Source: Bdellovibrio bacteriovorus str. Tiberius
GTDB taxonomy: Bacteria > Bdellovibrionota > Bdellovibrionia > Bdellovibrionales > Bdellovibrionaceae
Assembly (NCBI RefSeq): GCF_000317895.1
Contig: NC_019567.1
Span: 3,782,001 to 3,846,000, forward strand
Direction: 5' to 3'
DNA: 64,000 bases
The notes beneath the pieces were generated by a model. The model saw only the letters and a list, made by a program, of their open reading frames with translations. It searched no databases and had not been told where the DNA came from. Positions 42,605 to 51,511 of this stretch are shown here, piece after piece. The first letter of the stretch is position 1. Each line of letters starts with the position of its first letter. The position numbers and the translations under genes were made by a program.

Positions 42605-44443
42605 TTGTCTTATCAGGTGATTGCACGCAAATGGCGTCCCCAATCATTTACCGACGTTGTCGGGCAAAATCATATTACCCAAACGCTTTCCAATGCCCTT
42701 AAAAACGGTCGCTTGCCTCACGCCCTGCTTTTCACAGGTCCGCGTGGCACAGGAAAAACCTCTTCCGCTCGTATTCTTGCTAAAGCCCTTCGCTGCCCGA
42801 ATGCCCAGAACTTCGTTCCATGTAACGACTGTTATTCGTGCAACGAAATCGCGGGCGGTTCCAGCATCGACGTGATCGAAATCGATGGAGCTTCCAACAA
42901 CGGTGTGGATGCCATCCGTGAACTTCGTGACACTGTGGCTTTCATGCCTTCCAGTGGAAAATACAAAATCTATATCATCGACGAAGTGCACATGCTTTCC
43001 ACCAGCGCCTTCAACGCCCTGTTGAAGACTTTGGAAGAGCCGCCGTCCCACGTGGTTTTCATCATGGCGACCACCGAAGTGCACAAAATCCCGCAGACGA
43101 TTCTGTCGCGCTGTCAGCGTTTTGATTTCCGCCGTATCTCCACCCGCTCGATCACCGAGCGCCTGCAGCTGATCTGTGATCGCGAAGGCGTGACCGCGGA
43201 TGACGAAGCCCTGTGGGTGGTGGCTCGTCAGGGTGACGGGTCCATGCGTGACTCGCAAAGTTTGCTGGATCAGGTGATCACTTTTGCAAACGGTCCTTTG
43301 ACCCGCGCCAGTGTGGTTGAAATCCTGGGTCTGACGGACCGGGCTTTGCTTTTTGAAACTTTGAATGCCCTGATTGATCGCAACTCTCAGGCGATTTTGA
43401 AAGTGATTGAGAAAATCGCTGCGGCCGGTTTTGAGCCGCACTTGTATTCTCAGGATCTTTTGGAAATGATCCGCAACCTGCTTCTGATCAAGGTGTCTGA
43501 AGCGCAAGCCAGTCAGATTCTGGAAATGCCGGATTCTGAACTGCAGGCTTTGAGCGAAATGGCTCAACGTCTGCCGGAAGAGGACATTCACATGCTCTTC
43601 GACATGGCTTTGAAGGGTGGTTCGGATATTCCGCGTGCTCAGGATCCTCGCATTGTGCTTGAAGTGACTTTGCTGCGCATGGCTTCGGCTCCAAAACTTG
43701 TGGACCTGAAGACGTTGTTGCAAGGCGGATCTGTTCCCACTCACAGCGCAGGTGGGGCCAGGCCCTACGTTCCGCCGGTAAGCCTTCCAGTCAAAGGACA
43801 TGATCGCATCGAAGAATCCCAGAAGGTTCTTGATGGCCCGACAGGTCTTGAGGCGATGAAGGCTGCATTGAATAAAGCTTCTTCTGCCGCATCTTCTTTG
43901 AAATCCAACCCAGCTCCTGCGGCAAAGCCGGCAGCGACCGCTCAGGCACAGACTCAGGCTCCTGTGGCTGCAGCTGCGCCTGCGACTCAAGCAGCTCCGG
44001 TTGTTGAAAACAAACCGAAAATTGCCTCTGGTTCGAATTCCAAAGAGCGCTGGGTGAACTTTGTTGAACTGCTTCGTCAGGACGACGCTTTGTTCGCCGC
44101 AAAAGTGGAAAATTTACTGTTTGTTAAGGAAGAGGGAAAGCTGATCAGCCTTGGCGTTCCTGTGAAATTGGCCTTCCTGAAAGACCAAATGGCTGACGCC
44201 CAAGTGCGCAAAAAACTACAGGGATTTATTGATTCGTACTGGGGTGCTGGGTATTCTTTTGAGGTATTGATGAGTCGTGATCAGGTCGGCGAATCCGCCC
44301 AAGCCATCCAGCAGAAAAAAGTGCAGATGGCCGAAGAGGATCTGCGCAACAAGATCATCGAAAACCCCATGGTTAAAGCCGCTCAAACCGTGTTCAAGGG
44401 ACAGATCAAGTCCATCGTTGAACTGAACAAGCGCGGCCACTAA
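42605..44443 (+). CDS. dnaX: DNA polymerase III subunit gamma/tau
   Basis: A 612-residue clamp-loader ATPase. I start at TTG 42605 (MSYQVIARKWRPQSF), since this is where DnaX proteins begin and GAGGGG lies upstream. The AAA+ motor has Walker A GPRGTGKT (45-52), a zinc knuckle C64-x8-C73-x2-C76-x2-C79 and DEVH at 126-129. Domain III and an Ala/Pro-rich linker (about 440-500) lead to a C-terminal tau-type domain. I see no A-AAA-AAG slip site in frame, so gamma, if made, needs another route. It heads the dnaX-ybaB-recR-mglA cluster. Confidence 0.95.
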   Translation: MSYQVIARKWRPQSFTDVVGQNHITQTLSNALKNGRLPHALLFTGPRGTGKTSSARILAKALRCPNAQNFVPCNDCYSCNEIAGGSSIDVIEIDGASNNGVDAIRELRDTVAFMPSSGKYKIYIIDEVHMLSTSAFNALLKTLEEPPSHVVFIMATTEVHKIPQTILSRCQRFDFRRISTRSITERLQLICDREGVTADDEALWVVARQGDGSMRDSQSLLDQVITFANGPLTRASVVEILGLTDRALLFETLNALIDRNSQAILKVIEKIAAAGFEPHLYSQDLLEMIRNLLLIKVSEAQASQILEMPDSELQALSEMAQRLPEEDIHMLFDMALKGGSDIPRAQDPRIVLEVTLLRMASAPKLVDLKTLLQGGSVPTHSAGGARPYVPPVSLPVKGHDRIEESQKVLDGPTGLEAMKAALNKASSAASSLKSNPAPAAKPAATAQAQTQAPVAAAAPATQAAPVVENKPKIASGSNSKERWVNFVELLRQDDALFAAKVENLLFVKEEGKLISLGVPVKLAFLKDQMADAQVRKKLQGFIDSYWGAGYSFEVLMSRDQVGESAQAIQQKKVQMAEEDLRNKIIENPMVKAAQTVFKGQIKSIVELNKRGH

Positions 44444-44456
44444 AAAAGGAGATTTT

Positions 44457-44780
44457 ATGAAGGGTATGCCCGGCGGAATGGCCCAGCTGATGAAGCAAGC
44501 CAACCAAATGCAGATGAAAATGAAGAAAGCCCAGGAAGAACTTGCAAAAGTTGAGTACGAAGCTTCTTCCGGTGGCGGCGCTGTAAAAGTAAAAGTGAAC
44601 GGCGACCACTTGATCACTGCATTGACCATCGACCCTGAAGTTTTGAAAGCTGGCGATGTTGAGATGCTTCAGGACATGATCCTGTCTGCAACCAACGAAG
44701 CAGTTAAAACAGCCCGTGATACTTCCGCTAAAGAAATGGAAAAAATCACTGGCGGTCTAAATATCCCAGGAATGTTCTAG
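44457..44780 (+). CDS. YbaB/EbfC nucleoid-associated protein
   Basis: A 107-residue YbaB/EbfC-family DNA-binding dimer. It has the Gly/Met-rich N-terminus, the long helix QMKMKKAQEELAKVEYEA, the GGGAVKVKVNGD strand and the C-terminal helix. It binds DNA and is encoded between dnaX and recR in most bacteria. Here it follows dnaX by 13 bp behind AAGGAG and precedes recR by 55 bp. Confidence 0.95.
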   Translation: MKGMPGGMAQLMKQANQMQMKMKKAQEELAKVEYEASSGGGAVKVKVNGDHLITALTIDPEVLKAGDVEMLQDMILSATNEAVKTARDTSAKEMEKITGGLNIPGMF

Positions 44781-44835
44781 GGGCAACAGCCCACAGTGCT
44801 GAGGGCGCCACAGGCGTCCGAAGCTGGAGTAGTAA

Positions 44836-45450
44836 GTGTTACATATTTCTGCCCTTGAAAAATTAGTCCACGAGTTGAGCCGTCTGCCTGGTATCGGGCC
44901 GAAGACTGCTCAGCGTCTGGCTTATTACATTCTGCGTACCGGGAACGAATACCCGGAACGTTTGAGTGAGGCGCTTTTGCGCGTCAAGGCTGAAGTTCAC
45001 GACTGCCCAACCTGCTTCAACTACACTGACACGGATATCTGCCGCTATTGTGAGGATTCTCACCGTTCGGATGAATCCATCTGTGTGGTTGAAGAGCCCT
45101 CCGACATCATGAGAATTGAATCTTCAGGCGCGTTCCGTGGCCGCTACCATGTTTTGCATGGAGCGATTTCTCCGCTGGAAGGCATCGGCCCTAAAGAATT
45201 GAAAATCAAAGAGCTGATCGACCGTGTTGATGACGGTTTGAACGGCACCAGCCCGGTTATCAAGGAAATCATCCTTGCATTGGATGCGGACCTTGAGGGC
45301 GACACCACCATTTTATACCTGGCAAAGCAGCTGCAGGGCAAAGGCTTGAAACTTTCTCGCATTGCCCATGGAGTTCCTATTGGCAGCGACATCGATTTCG
45401 TAGATGATAGAACGATGGGTCGCGCCCTGCAAAACCGCGTGGAGCTGTAA
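44836..45450 (+). CDS. recR: Recombination protein RecR
   Basis: A 204-residue RecR. The helix-hairpin-helix is LPGIGPKTAQRLAYYIL, the zinc finger is CPTC...CRYC at about 57-72, and the Toprim domain follows with VVEEPSDIMRIE. It acts with RecO and RecF to load RecA at gaps. The start is GTG 44836. Its TAA overlaps the ATG of mglA by one base (TAATG), so translation of the two is coupled. Confidence 0.96.
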   Translation: MLHISALEKLVHELSRLPGIGPKTAQRLAYYILRTGNEYPERLSEALLRVKAEVHDCPTCFNYTDTDICRYCEDSHRSDESICVVEEPSDIMRIESSGAFRGRYHVLHGAISPLEGIGPKELKIKELIDRVDDGLNGTSPVIKEIILALDADLEGDTTILYLAKQLQGKGLKLSRIAHGVPIGSDIDFVDDRTMGRALQNRVEL

Positions 45451-46043
45451 TGTCCTTTATTAACTACAATGCCAAAGAAATTCACTGCAAAGTCGTGTAC
45501 TACGGCCCATCCCTGGGCGGTAAAACCACGAACATCCAGTGGGTTTACCAGAAAACAGCCGAGGATCAAAAATCCAAGCTGGTGGCATTGAATACGGACA
45601 TCGAGCGCACCCTGTTCTTTGACTTCCTCCCATTAAATGTTGGCGACATCCGTGGATTTAAAACCCGTTTCCACCTTTACACTGTTCCAGGTCAGGTGGT
45701 TTACGATGCTTCCCGCAAGCTGATCCTGAAAGGATTGGATGGCGTGATCTTCGTGGCGGACTCCCAGATTGAACGTATGGACGAAAACTTAGAGTCCCTG
45801 CGCAATCTGGAACGCAATCTGGAGCAACAAGGCTACGACATCCGCGAAATCCCGCTGATCATGCAGTACAACAAGCGTGATTTGCCGAACGTGGCGTCCC
45901 TGGCAGAGCTTAGAAGTGCTCTGAACCCTTATAACGCCCCTGAAATCGAAGGCTGCGCTTCTGAAGGCCGTGGCGTCTTTGAATCGCTTAAAACCGTTTC
46001 TAAATCCATTATCAACGTTCTTAAAGGCGGCACCACTCTGTAA
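45450..46043 (+). CDS. mglA: Ras-like small GTPase MglA
   Basis: A 197-residue MglA-type GTPase. The P-loop is GPSLGGKTT (19-27), switch regions follow with TVPGQ in place of the Ras DxxGQ, and NKRDLP is the guanine-specificity motif. In Myxococcus MglA sets cell polarity; in Bdellovibrio its homologue has been reported to be needed for efficient prey entry. No MglB partner is encoded nearby. It lies behind recR with one-base overlap. Confidence 0.96.
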   Translation: MSFINYNAKEIHCKVVYYGPSLGGKTTNIQWVYQKTAEDQKSKLVALNTDIERTLFFDFLPLNVGDIRGFKTRFHLYTVPGQVVYDASRKLILKGLDGVIFVADSQIERMDENLESLRNLERNLEQQGYDIREIPLIMQYNKRDLPNVASLAELRSALNPYNAPEIEGCASEGRGVFESLKTVSKSIINVLKGGTTL

Positions 46044-46075
46044 ACCTTGGCCGTCATGGCTGGGCTTTTGTGGGG

Positions 46076-46103
46076 TTGCATTTCGTTCTCTTCGTGCTAT
46101 ATG
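46076..46103 (+). promoter_or_regulatory. Possible sigma-70-type promoter for nadA
   Basis: TTGCAT (46076-46081) and TATATG (46098-46103) are separated by 16 bases, 45 bp before the nadA start. It lets nadA be transcribed apart from the dnaX-mglA operon; the match is moderate. Confidence 0.35.
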
Positions 46104-46148
46104 AGGCCCATCTGTATTCATTTGGGTTACAATAGGCCCGAGGTAGAT

Positions 46149-47114
46149 ATGTCTTATGATATTGCTGCTGATATTCAGCGCCTGAAAAAAGAAAAAAACG
46201 CCGTCATTCTGGCTCACTATTATGAAGATGGTGATATCCAGGACATCGCCGACTATGTCGGTGACAGCTTCTATCTGGCCAAGATGGGCCAACAGGTACA
46301 GCAAGACACCATCCTGCTTGCCGGCGTTGTGTTCATGGCCGAAAGCGTGAAGATCCTAAATCCCACCAAGACAGTTCTGGTTCCGGACATGGAAGCCAGC
46401 TGTTCTCTTGTTAAAGGCGCGCCTTACGATCAGTACCTGGCGTGGCGCCGTCAGCACCCGGACGGGATTGCGGTGACCTACATTAATTCCAGCGCGGAAG
46501 TGAAATCCATTTCTGATGTGATCATCACTTCTTCCAATGCTCAGCAGATCGTTGAATCCATTCCGAAAGACCGCAAGATTTTGTTCGGACCGGATCAGCA
46601 CCTGGGTCGCTGGTTGATGAAAAAACTAAATCGTGAGTTTGTGCTGTGGCCAGGGGCGTGCGAAGTGCACGTGCTGTTCAATGCCCGCAAACTTCACGAA
46701 CTGATCGCCCAACACCCGGATGCGGTGGTGATTGCGCACCCTGAGTGCGATGAATCCGTGTTGCAGTATGCTTCTGTGGCAGGCTCCACTTCCCGTTTGC
46801 TGGAAGAGGTTCAGAAAAACCCGGCGAAGAAATTCATCGTGGCCACTGAAACTGGTATTTTCCACCAGATGCAAAAACTTCGTCCGGACGTGACGCTGAT
46901 TCAAGCGCCGGTTCTGGATGCCGGCTGTTCTTGCAACAACTGCCCATACATGAAGATGAACAACATGGAAAAAATCAAACACGCTTTGGAAACATTCCAG
47001 CCGCAAGTGGGCCTGGATGAGGCATTGCGCCTGAAAGCCAAGGTGTCTTTGGATCGCATGATGGACATCACCAGCGGCAAACCTGTCAGCTGGCCTGCGG
47101 AATTCACGGTTTAA
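46149..47114 (+). CDS. nadA: Quinolinate synthase NadA
   Basis: A 321-residue [4Fe-4S] quinolinate synthase, condensing iminoaspartate with dihydroxyacetone phosphate in NAD biosynthesis. The cluster cysteines are likely C85 (MEASCS), C171 (PGACEVH) and one of C260, C262 and C265 in CSCNNCPYM. AHYYEDGDIQDIADYVGDS is the family opening. I start at ATG 46149 behind CGAGGT; the frame extends 34 codons upstream without family likeness. Confidence 0.96.
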   Translation: MSYDIAADIQRLKKEKNAVILAHYYEDGDIQDIADYVGDSFYLAKMGQQVQQDTILLAGVVFMAESVKILNPTKTVLVPDMEASCSLVKGAPYDQYLAWRRQHPDGIAVTYINSSAEVKSISDVIITSSNAQQIVESIPKDRKILFGPDQHLGRWLMKKLNREFVLWPGACEVHVLFNARKLHELIAQHPDAVVIAHPECDESVLQYASVAGSTSRLLEEVQKNPAKKFIVATETGIFHQMQKLRPDVTLIQAPVLDAGCSCNNCPYMKMNNMEKIKHALETFQPQVGLDEALRLKAKVSLDRMMDITSGKPVSWPAEFTV

Positions 47115-47120
47115 TCCTTT

Positions 47121-47657
47121 ATGGACTCTTTGGTTCTTTCCGAACAACTGACAGAGTCCGCGCGAAAGCTTCTTCAGTCTCCGGGTTTGCAAATTCATGC
47201 CCGCCCGGAATGGGGAAGCCACAATCCCGCACATCGCGAACTGATCCGTGCGGAAATTCAAAAGCTGCTTCCTGAAAACTGGCACTCTTCCACTTCCCAC
47301 ACGGAAGGCTTGGGTGTCATCATGCTTTCGGCTTCGCCAATTGGTGTGGATGTCGAAGTCACCGTGCGTGTGACTGACAAAACCGTGTCCCGCGTGTCGT
47401 CACAAGAAGAACTGACCGAGGCGCCAAGTGCTGCGGCCTTGTGGTGTGCGAAAGAGGCGTGTTTTAAGGCGCTTCGTTCGTATGATCAGCCGTCGGTGAT
47501 CTCTAAAATTTCTATAGGGTCGTGGGAAAATATAGATTCTCAGACTGAGACATTCCGTCTTTCAAACCCTGAAACGTTTAATTCCTCCTCTGAAAACAGG
47601 GGTGTGATGATGAAAATTTCCACCTGGAGTTTGGCCTTTTTTATTTTTCCCTCTTAA
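47121..47657 (+). CDS. 4'-phosphopantetheinyl transferase-like protein
   Basis: A 178-residue protein with the two hallmark motifs of the phosphopantetheinyl transferase superfamily: GVDVEV near 73-78 and WCAKEACFKAL near 112-122. Mg-coA binding residues D and E are kept. It would activate carrier proteins by attaching the phosphopantetheine arm. It is short, with only one half of the Sfp-type fold clear, so a AcpS-like trimeric form is possible. It follows nadA by 6 bp and is probably co-transcribed. Confidence 0.8.
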   Translation: MDSLVLSEQLTESARKLLQSPGLQIHARPEWGSHNPAHRELIRAEIQKLLPENWHSSTSHTEGLGVIMLSASPIGVDVEVTVRVTDKTVSRVSSQEELTEAPSAAALWCAKEACFKALRSYDQPSVISKISIGSWENIDSQTETFRLSNPETFNSSSENRGVMMKISTWSLAFFIFPS

Positions 47658-47727
47658 CTTTGGTCGAGTCCTGCCGAAGAGTTTATTAACCGACGCTAAT
47701 GCAGTTTGTTTTTAAGGTAGGTGAAAA

Positions 47728-48120
47728 ATGGGAAGTTCAAAATACAACCGCAGAGTGGCTCCAAGGACCGAAGTCTCTCCCATTCATATTTCGTATCTCA
47801 CTTCACTGGATGACTTTGCAAAGATCGCAAAGAACAGTGAGATTGTCGAAGCCTCTTCCACCGGACTTTTGCTTCTGGTGAAGCGCGAGGATCTGATTCC
47901 ATCAGCCCTGCGCAAGACGCTGACGCTGGATTGCCTGATTGGCGACCGGGTGTTCATGCATCTGGAAGAAATGAATCTTGAAATCTCGGGCGTAATTACG
48001 CGCACGCAGCTTCTGGGCAAGAAGGGTTTCTATGTGGCTGTGGACTACAGCGACGAGGCTCCGGAATACTGGCGTGAGTGCCTGATGGATCTCTTGCCCC
48101 GTCCGGGCGAGCTTGATTAA
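47728..48120 (+). CDS. PilZ-like domain protein
   Basis: A 130-residue single-domain protein. RRVAPR near the N-terminus and EASSTG 35 residues later fit, loosely, the RxxxR and (D/N)xSxxG signature of c-di-GMP-binding PilZ domains; Glu replaces Asp in the second. The rest is beta-rich and ends with helix EYWRECLMDLL. Bdellovibrio uses c-di-GMP heavily, so a c-di-GMP receptor is plausible, but the motif is not exact. It starts behind AAGGTAGGTG. Confidence 0.7.
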   Translation: MGSSKYNRRVAPRTEVSPIHISYLTSLDDFAKIAKNSEIVEASSTGLLLLVKREDLIPSALRKTLTLDCLIGDRVFMHLEEMNLEISGVITRTQLLGKKGFYVAVDYSDEAPEYWRECLMDLLPRPGELD

Positions 48121-48140
48121 AACACCACGAAAACCACCAG

Positions 48141-48166
48141 TCGCGGGGTCGAAAGATCCCGCGATT
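48141..48166 (+). terminator. Hairpin terminator after the PilZ-like gene
   Basis: TCGCGGGGTC and GATCCCGCGA pair (one wobble) around GAAA, then a T7 run. Confidence 0.88.
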
Positions 48167-48236
48167 TTTTTGCAATCTTTTCAGCCAAATGCCATTTGAT
48201 TGGCCGGTCCCTTAAACGCCCTTTAAGATCCCGCCC

Positions 48237-48986
48237 ATGAAACTTTGGCTGTTCACCCTGACATTCCTGGCAGTGCTGGCTCCGTCCCACGTGGCGGTTC
48301 AGCGCGTGTTGTGCCCGGCTCTTTTGCCGGTCAATGCCAGCGCCTCTGTCAGCGAAGGACTTTCCGAAGATCAGCTGAATCAGCTGCTGGCGCTTTTCCA
48401 AAAGTCTTATCCCGATATCGATTTTCAATCCAGCTGGTACAACGACACCATCAATGCCCAGGCTTTGCGTTTTGACGAGTCAAAACTGATCATCGTCTAT
48501 GGCGGTTTGGTGCGTGAATCCACCACCACGCCTGACAGCTTGGCGTTGATGATCTGCCATGAGGTCGGTCACCACAAGGGGGGCGCGCCTTATTTCAGAG
48601 ATGCCGATGGCCGGGACACCTGGGCTTCGGCTGAGGGCGCTGCGGATTATTATTCCATTCGTGGCTGCTTCACGCGCATTGCCTCGATGATGAAGACCCC
48701 GGCAGCGCGCCTGTCGGAACGCGATGAAGCCTTGCTGGAACAAACCTGTGCTAATTCCGCAAAGCCCACCGTGTGCCGTCGCGCCTTGCAGTCCGGCGCC
48801 CTGATGGCGAAATTGCAGTGGAATGTCTTTCCCAACAATCAGCCCGTTCCCGCTCTGGATGCCGAAGACAGCAATGTTCCGGCGACCACCTTGCTGGGAT
48901 ATCCAAGCCCGCAATGCCGCTTGGATACTTTCCGCGCCAGCGCTTTGCTGCAAGAACGCCCGTCTTGCTGGTACCGCCCTCTTTAA
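48237..48986 (+). CDS. Exported HExxH metalloprotease-like protein (249 aa)
   Basis: A 249-residue exported protein with signal peptide MKLWLFTLTFLAVLAPSHV. MICHEVGHHKGG provides the HExxH site near residue 103, and SAEGAADYY about 25 residues later gives a glutamate in an ExxxD setting, as in M48-like gluzincins. Eight or so cysteines are spread along the mature chain. The family is otherwise unrecognised. The ribosome site is weak (TTTAAG). Confidence 0.8.
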   Translation: MKLWLFTLTFLAVLAPSHVAVQRVLCPALLPVNASASVSEGLSEDQLNQLLALFQKSYPDIDFQSSWYNDTINAQALRFDESKLIIVYGGLVRESTTTPDSLALMICHEVGHHKGGAPYFRDADGRDTWASAEGAADYYSIRGCFTRIASMMKTPAARLSERDEALLEQTCANSAKPTVCRRALQSGALMAKLQWNVFPNNQPVPALDAEDSNVPATTLLGYPSPQCRLDTFRASALLQERPSCWYRPL

Positions 48987-49103
48987 GGCATCAGGTGTCT
49001 TATATTTTGACAGCTCCGTTTCTTCAGATCGAAGCAGGATTATTTTAAACAGGTACAGGCCTTGCTTTAGAGAAGAACTCGAATCAACCAAGGAGTCTGT
49101 TCC

Positions 49104-49592
49104 ATGAAGATCGCCGCCACATCCCTGCTGTTTTGCTCTTTGCTTCTAAGTGCCCTTTCCGCCTCGGCGGGCATGACCAGCGGGACCATCGGGGTAAGCC
49201 TGACCATCGTGGAGGCCGGCCGTCTTTCCTCAGACGTCACCAGCGAATCTTCCCAGCTTCGTGATATCAAAGCCCTCAGCATTCTGACGGAAGCCAAAGA
49301 TGGCGCGGTGGTGGATGTGTACATCAATCGCCAACTGATCACTTCCGTGCGCTCACAAAAAGGTGTCGTGAACTTTGAGCTGAATTGGACATCCGAAGAC
49401 AAAATGAATCTGGAACTGCGATCCGGCGGCAAGGTGCTTGAGCCGTTGCAGACTGCCTATATCACCCCAAGCACGACGATGGTTCCGAAGATGTCGACCC
49501 AAGCGTATCAGCGCCAGGTGCAGGTCACCAACGACGATGGAACTTTAAGCACCAAGACCATTGAAGTGAAGACCGTGGTGGTTGAATACTAA
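49104..49592 (+). CDS. Secreted protein of unknown function (162 aa)
   Basis: A 162-residue exported protein with signal peptide MKIAATSLLFCSLLLSALSASA. The mature chain is beta-rich with no cysteine and ends with a run of valines (TVVVEY). No family recognised. It follows an AAGGAG site at 49104 and ends before a shared terminator. Confidence 0.8.
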   Translation: MKIAATSLLFCSLLLSALSASAGMTSGTIGVSLTIVEAGRLSSDVTSESSQLRDIKALSILTEAKDGAVVDVYINRQLITSVRSQKGVVNFELNWTSEDKMNLELRSGGKVLEPLQTAYITPSTTMVPKMSTQAYQRQVQVTNDDGTLSTKTIEVKTVVVEY

Positions 49593-49635
49593 GTGGTTAT
49601 TGGAAATTAGAAATTGATTTAGGAATGAAATAAAA

Positions 49636-49662
49636 AACCCCGCTTTGTTGGCGGGGTTTTTC
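49636..49662. terminator. Bidirectional hairpin terminator
   Basis: AAAACCCCGC and GCGGGGTTTTT pair around TTTGTTG between two convergent genes. Confidence 0.9.
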
Positions 49663-49665
49663 TTT

Positions 49666-50301
49666 TTATAGATCTGAGAATTGTGGCAATCCGATTTCTG
49701 AAACCAGCACTACTGAATAGTGTGGAGGCAGGAACCAGCTCAGGGCTTCGGCGATGCCCTGGTGCTCTTTGGTTGGGGGATTACCCAACGCTTCCAAAGA
49801 GAAAGCCAGATCGTAGTGTTTGCGGTCCTGGCTCATCACCAGAATGCGTGGGCGCAGAACACCCTGATCGCGGAAGAATTCTTTCAGAATATTGCGAACG
49901 TACTGAGGCAGATAGTGTGGTGCCGGCGGACCTGCGTGCAGACCCTGACCTTTTTCCATTTCCACGGTGCCTACCGGAGACTGAGCAGCCTCTTGATAGA
50001 AACGGCCGGTTTCTTTGAAGCTCCAAAGCATGCCGTAAGTGAAAACATAGTCAGGATAAGACTTCATCGGATTCACAACCAGGCCCACACCTTTGGTGGC
50101 GGCCCATTGCATGATTTTGTTTGCGGGCTCTGTCGCTTCCGCACCGGTTTCAACCAGCAGATAAGGCCAGCCGTCCGGTCCTTGTTGAGGGACTTCGTGG
50201 ATCAGCTTAACGTTGCCTTGAGTGACCGCCATGAAAAAGTCGATCTCCCACTGATGGTCACGTTGTTCATCGGGGGTGTTTACGATTTCAATCAGGTTCA
50301 T
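49666..50301 (-). CDS. Conserved-looking cytosolic protein of unknown function (211 aa)
   Basis: A 211-residue cytosolic protein without signal or membrane segments. It opens MNLIEIVNTPDEQRD, has a GPDGWPYLLVET strand near 43-54, and a C-terminal half with HYLPQYVRNILKEFFRDQG and RPRILVMSQDRKHYDLAF. The pattern of alternating strands and helices is regular, but I cannot name the family. It starts behind AGGAGC at ATG 50301. Confidence 0.75.
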   Translation of the reverse strand: MNLIEIVNTPDEQRDHQWEIDFFMAVTQGNVKLIHEVPQQGPDGWPYLLVETGAEATEPANKIMQWAATKGVGLVVNPMKSYPDYVFTYGMLWSFKETGRFYQEAAQSPVGTVEMEKGQGLHAGPPAPHYLPQYVRNILKEFFRDQGVLRPRILVMSQDRKHYDLAFSLEALGNPPTKEHQGIAEALSWFLPPHYSVVLVSEIGLPQFSDL

Positions 50302-50319
50302 AGCTTGCTCCTAAAATAC

Positions 50320-50347
50320 AAAAAGGCCGGGGAAACCCAGCCTTTTT
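50320..50347 (-). terminator. Terminator after the L,D-transpeptidase gene
   Basis: On the - strand AAAAAGGCTGGG and CCCCGGCCTTTTT pair around TTTC and end in a T run. A second hairpin, GCCCC/GGGGC at 50351-50364, lies between it and the gene. Confidence 0.8.
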
Positions 50348-50397
50348 ATGCCCCTTTCGGGGCGAGGTCAAGACGCCGCCCTATTGCGAGGGGCGTT

Positions 50398-51138
50398 CTA
50401 GTACTCTTCCACGATCACGATTGTTTTATAACCGCTTTCATAGCGAACTTTGCCGTTCTGGTCGTACTTAGGCTGACCAGTGCGAGTATCCAGCACTGGA
50501 ACAATGCCACGGTCCGCTGCAGTCACAGCACGATGGATGGTTTGAATCTGGTTTTTATGAACGCGAACACAGCCAGAGGAAGCGCGTTTACCCAACATCG
50601 CCTCGCCCGCCGCTTCACCGCCGGAAAGATCCGGTGGCACCTGGTGAACTGCCAGACCGCGGGTTTCATTGAAGAACATCGCAAATGGCATGTGGAATTT
50701 GGATTCACCAGAACGGTAGTTGTAACCGTGAACACGTTTGATGGTGTAGAAACCACGAGTGGTGTGTCTCCAGTGAGAGGACGTCGCCCCTTTGAAGATC
50801 TTGTTCACAACACCACGAACTGCGCTGATGTATTCAAGGTCTTCACGGCCCGTGGAAACGTATGTGGAAAGCATCAACTGACGGTTCGTGTACAGGCGCA
50901 AAGTCTGGGCCTGGGAACCGGAAGCGGCTTTATTGATCACAATCACGTTTGTGTACTGGTTCAGGTAAGTTTCGCCGCGCAGGTAAGCCTGCTCATTGAA
51001 CAGACGACCACGAGGAGCTTCGTAAGAGTCCTCTACCATCATACGGCGCTCTAGTTCAGAACGGGATTGAGCAAATGTATTAAAGGATGCCAAAGTCGCA
51101 ACCAGCAGAACACCAAAGACAGTCAGCAGACGATTCAT
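50398..51138 (-). CDS. L,D-transpeptidase (YkuD domain)
   Basis: A 246-residue exported L,D-transpeptidase. The signal peptide is MNRLLTVFGVLLVATLASFNTFA. The YkuD active site is SSGCVRV with the nucleophile cysteine, preceded by the histidine in LAVHQVP. These enzymes make or edit 3-3 peptidoglycan cross-links, or attach lipoproteins. Bdellovibrio uses several to remodel the prey wall; whether this one acts on self or prey is open. Start at ATG 51138 is set by AGAGGAG. Confidence 0.93.
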   Translation of the reverse strand: MNRLLTVFGVLLVATLASFNTFAQSRSELERRMMVEDSYEAPRGRLFNEQAYLRGETYLNQYTNVIVINKAASGSQAQTLRLYTNRQLMLSTYVSTGREDLEYISAVRGVVNKIFKGATSSHWRHTTRGFYTIKRVHGYNYRSGESKFHMPFAMFFNETRGLAVHQVPPDLSGGEAAGEAMLGKRASSGCVRVHKNQIQTIHRAVTAADRGIVPVLDTRTGQPKYDQNGKVRYESGYKTIVIVEEY

Positions 51139-51368
51139 GATCACTCCTCTTAGAAAATAATTCCGCCCCAAGGACAAAATTCGTCGTTTCAAGATGGAGA
51201 GCTATCTAGCAGAAAGATTACACAGCCCGTACAAAAATTGTGCATTGTGTAACAATTGTGTATTCAAGAATTTTGTTCAAGCAAAGGAGTGCTAAATAAA
51301 TTGCGGCAGATTTTGGGCATAAAAAAACCACCTTGGCGGTGGTTGATTTAAACTTCTTGGAAGAAGTT

Positions 51369-51444
51369 TGGTAGGGAGTACAGGATTCGAACCTGCGACA
51401 TCCACCTTGTAAGGGTGGCGCTCTACCAACTGAGCTAACTCCCT
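51369..51444 (-). tRNA. tRNA-Val (TAC anticodon)
   Basis: A full cloverleaf: acceptor AGGGAGT/ACTCCCT, D arm AGCTCAGTTGGTAGAGC, anticodon arm CCACC-CTTACAA-GGTGG with TAC, T arm with GGTTCGAATCC, and an encoded CCA. It stands alone between the transpeptidase and secreted-protein genes. Confidence 0.97.
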
Positions 51445-51511
51445 ATTGGTATCGAGAGGACCATTTCTAGCAACGGTCCGTCCCTTAATCAATATCTTTT
51501 TTTAATAATCC

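Noticed and set aside
42005-42643. Several overlapping long frames on both strands before dnaX
   Set aside because: They arise from GC-rich, stop-poor repeat sequence and run across the inverted repeat and the SRP RNA gene; no ribosome site or family likeness.
44205-44325. A-run sites in dnaX considered as a programmed frameshift for gamma
   Set aside because: The runs near 44213 and 44316 are not in the A-AAA-AAG phase needed for slippage, and no stem-loop follows.
46047-46148. Upstream in-frame ATG for nadA
   Set aside because: The 34 extra residues are not NadA-like and cross a likely promoter; ATG 46149 has the ribosome site.
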